Assembly: GCA_037577475.1 (NCBI GenBank)
Contig: CM075189.1
Location: 13,860,839 to 13,924,838 of the forward strand
Direction of reading: 5' to 3'
Length of the DNA stretch: 64,000 nucleotides
DNA from: Chaunax sp. Z400
Taxonomy: Eukaryota; Chordata; Actinopteri; Lophiiformes; Chaunacidae
Below, in pieces: positions 62,930-64,000 of the stretch (position 1 is its first letter; each line of letters opens with the position of its first letter). Below the pieces are notes generated by a model. That model was given only the letters and a program-made list of their open reading frames with translations, was not told where the DNA came from and searched no databases. A program made the position numbers and the translations under genes.

Positions 62930-63500
62930 CCCCCTCTCTATTGATCAAAGCCCTGTCTTTATTGGATCTCTGCTCATTATTTCTTCATTTCATCTCTTTT
63001 CTGTGACAATGTTTGGCTCAATGTACAGAGGGACTCTTCCGGATGGATTCATCCAACGGGAATCTGAATCAATTTGTCAGATCATGTTTGACCGACTCAT
63101 TACAGGCGTTTCGATTAAAAAGCGGACTGGGCTCAGGTGACTTACAAGGCAGCTGAAGCCATTTTGCAGAGCATTGGGATCGCTTCCCAGCGTTGGACGG
63201 CTATTCTCGTCCAGAGGCCTCCAAAAGTCATCCATCATGAGGAATTTCATTTTGCTCCTTTATGTGGGCTACGTGTTGTTTTGGAAGCCACAGAAATGAT
63301 CAGAATTCGGCCAGATTGGACTGTGGAGCGAGCGAGCTCAGTCATTGTTATCATCAACAATTATTGTCTTTCATTGATTTGGCAGGAAGAGAGTGACTGG
63401 CCATGTTTAAAACGGAGGCGTGTTCCTCAGAACGGTGCCAACACTGGGCAAGATCAAATACTAAGGCCTGTTTCCTTTGCCAAGGACGGCAATTAAAGCA
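62930..63500. promoter_or_regulatory. Candidate conserved non-coding block with clustered SOX-type sites
   Basis: About 570 bp of even, repeat-free sequence. At 63343-63380 it has ATTGTT, then ACAAT-T-ATTGT (63357-63367, an inverted SOX pair with a 1-base spacer), then CATTGAT. TCF/LEF-like 'tgatcaaag' lies near 62942-62950 and 'gtttcgattaaaaagcgg' near 63108-63125. A 119-codon plus frame (63137-63496) overlaps it but has no domain I recognise. Long open frames inside strongly conserved non-coding DNA are not unusual. Confidence 0.3.
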
Positions 63501-64000
63501 CATTCCTCTCCTGGTTTTAAATGTCTCCAATATTTCCTTTTAAACAATTGTGGAAACAGTTTGGATTATTAACATGTGTGTCCACTCAGTCCAGCTCACA
63601 GAAGAAATAGATTTTTCAGCTTTGATGAATGCTTCAATAAATAATCATATTTTTCAAGAAACACATTCCTTCTCTGAAAAGTAGCATTTTGTTTCATTTC
63701 TTTTTTTTTTTGTTCAAACATCCACACTAAAAGCCTCTGGCTTACTTTTCACCCTAATGTTGGTCCATGCGAGTCCACCAGTGCACGACGGTGAAACTTT
63801 ATTCACAAGTAAAATTTTTTTTTCCTGAGGCTACAGTGGATCTGCACACACATAGCTGTGATTGAGCCAACAGAGTCCCCTGCCTGAGATTATCTTCTCT
63901 GTGAAACATTACCAGGAAACTCCCCGGATTAATAATTGCCCAGATGATTAATTACACTCACTGATGTTAACATCTGTTCATTTCTAAAGGTCCATCTCAT

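Larger units (their letters stand above)
56619..64000. other. Non-coding DNA with two candidate regulatory blocks
   Basis: No gene is supported. Overlapping frames around 56659-57085 and 59014-59466 have no recognisable domain. Small homopolymer tracts (T-rich at 61218-61242, T9 at 61422-61430) are the only repeats seen. Candidate blocks at 60630-60890 and 62930-63500 are listed separately. Confidence 0.45.

Noticed and set aside
1..64000. CRISPR arrays, prokaryotic operons, phage or plasmid features
   Set aside because: No regularly spaced repeat-spacer pattern and no dense coding were seen. SINEs, microsatellites and splice-like signals indicate vertebrate nuclear DNA.
1..64000. tRNA, rRNA, snRNA or known microRNA genes
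   Set aside because: The only tRNA-like A/B boxes are SINE heads at 283-332 and 24460-24520. No known microRNA sequence was recognised by eye, though an exhaustive search was not possible.

Overview
The window reads as nuclear DNA of a bony fish, most likely a percomorph teleost. Four things point that way. There are long (CA)n, (TA)n and compound microsatellites. There are tRNA-derived SINEs of the kind spread through fish genomes, including a DANA/mermaid-like type with the 'cctcccacagtccaaa' core and the 'cagctgggataggctccagc' tail. There is an LTR of fish Ty3/gypsy style. There is also a dispersed repeat with the 'aaaactactgaacagattt' core. Base composition is moderately AT-rich, with no operons, Shine-Dalgarno sites or dense coding. 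The species cannot be named from the sequence.

I found no protein-coding gene, rRNA, tRNA gene or CpG-island promoter that I can support. Open frames are short and scattered. The longest ones (1.4-1.8 kb, 36 kb and 42.2-42.9 kb) are extended by microsatellites that lack stop codons. The layout is that of a gene desert or very large introns. Identifiable repeats fall in the first 43.7 kb: SINEs at 0.28, 12.4 and 24.4 kb; a dispersed repeat family at 6.0, 8.3-9.1, 16.5, 25.9, 37.5 and 40.0 kb; a solo LTR at 8.5-8.9 kb; a decayed piggyBac-like element at 31.0-31.6 kb; and simple-sequence clusters at 36.05-36.92 and 42.67-43.72 kb. From 43.7 to 64 kb almost no recognisable transposon and little simple repeat is present.

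Between the repeats lie blocks of complex, repeat-free sequence with close-packed developmental transcription-factor motifs: a Pbx/Meis decamer-like site, GATA pairs, a POU octamer, a SOX inverted pair, a Fox site, an AP-1 site and homeodomain cores. These are reported as candidate conserved non-coding (enhancer-like) elements at low confidence, because conservation cannot be measured here. If they are real, the window is regulatory territory of a developmental gene outside it.

Most worth checking are a possible terminal exon at 7001-7266, a short-loop G-quadruplex motif next to the Pbx/Meis site at 42.45-42.53 kb, a perfect 17-bp hairpin at 56.58 kb, an inverted GT/CA pair at 36 kb and the LTR nested inside a dispersed repeat at 8.3-9.1 kb. 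I saw no clearly new biological system.
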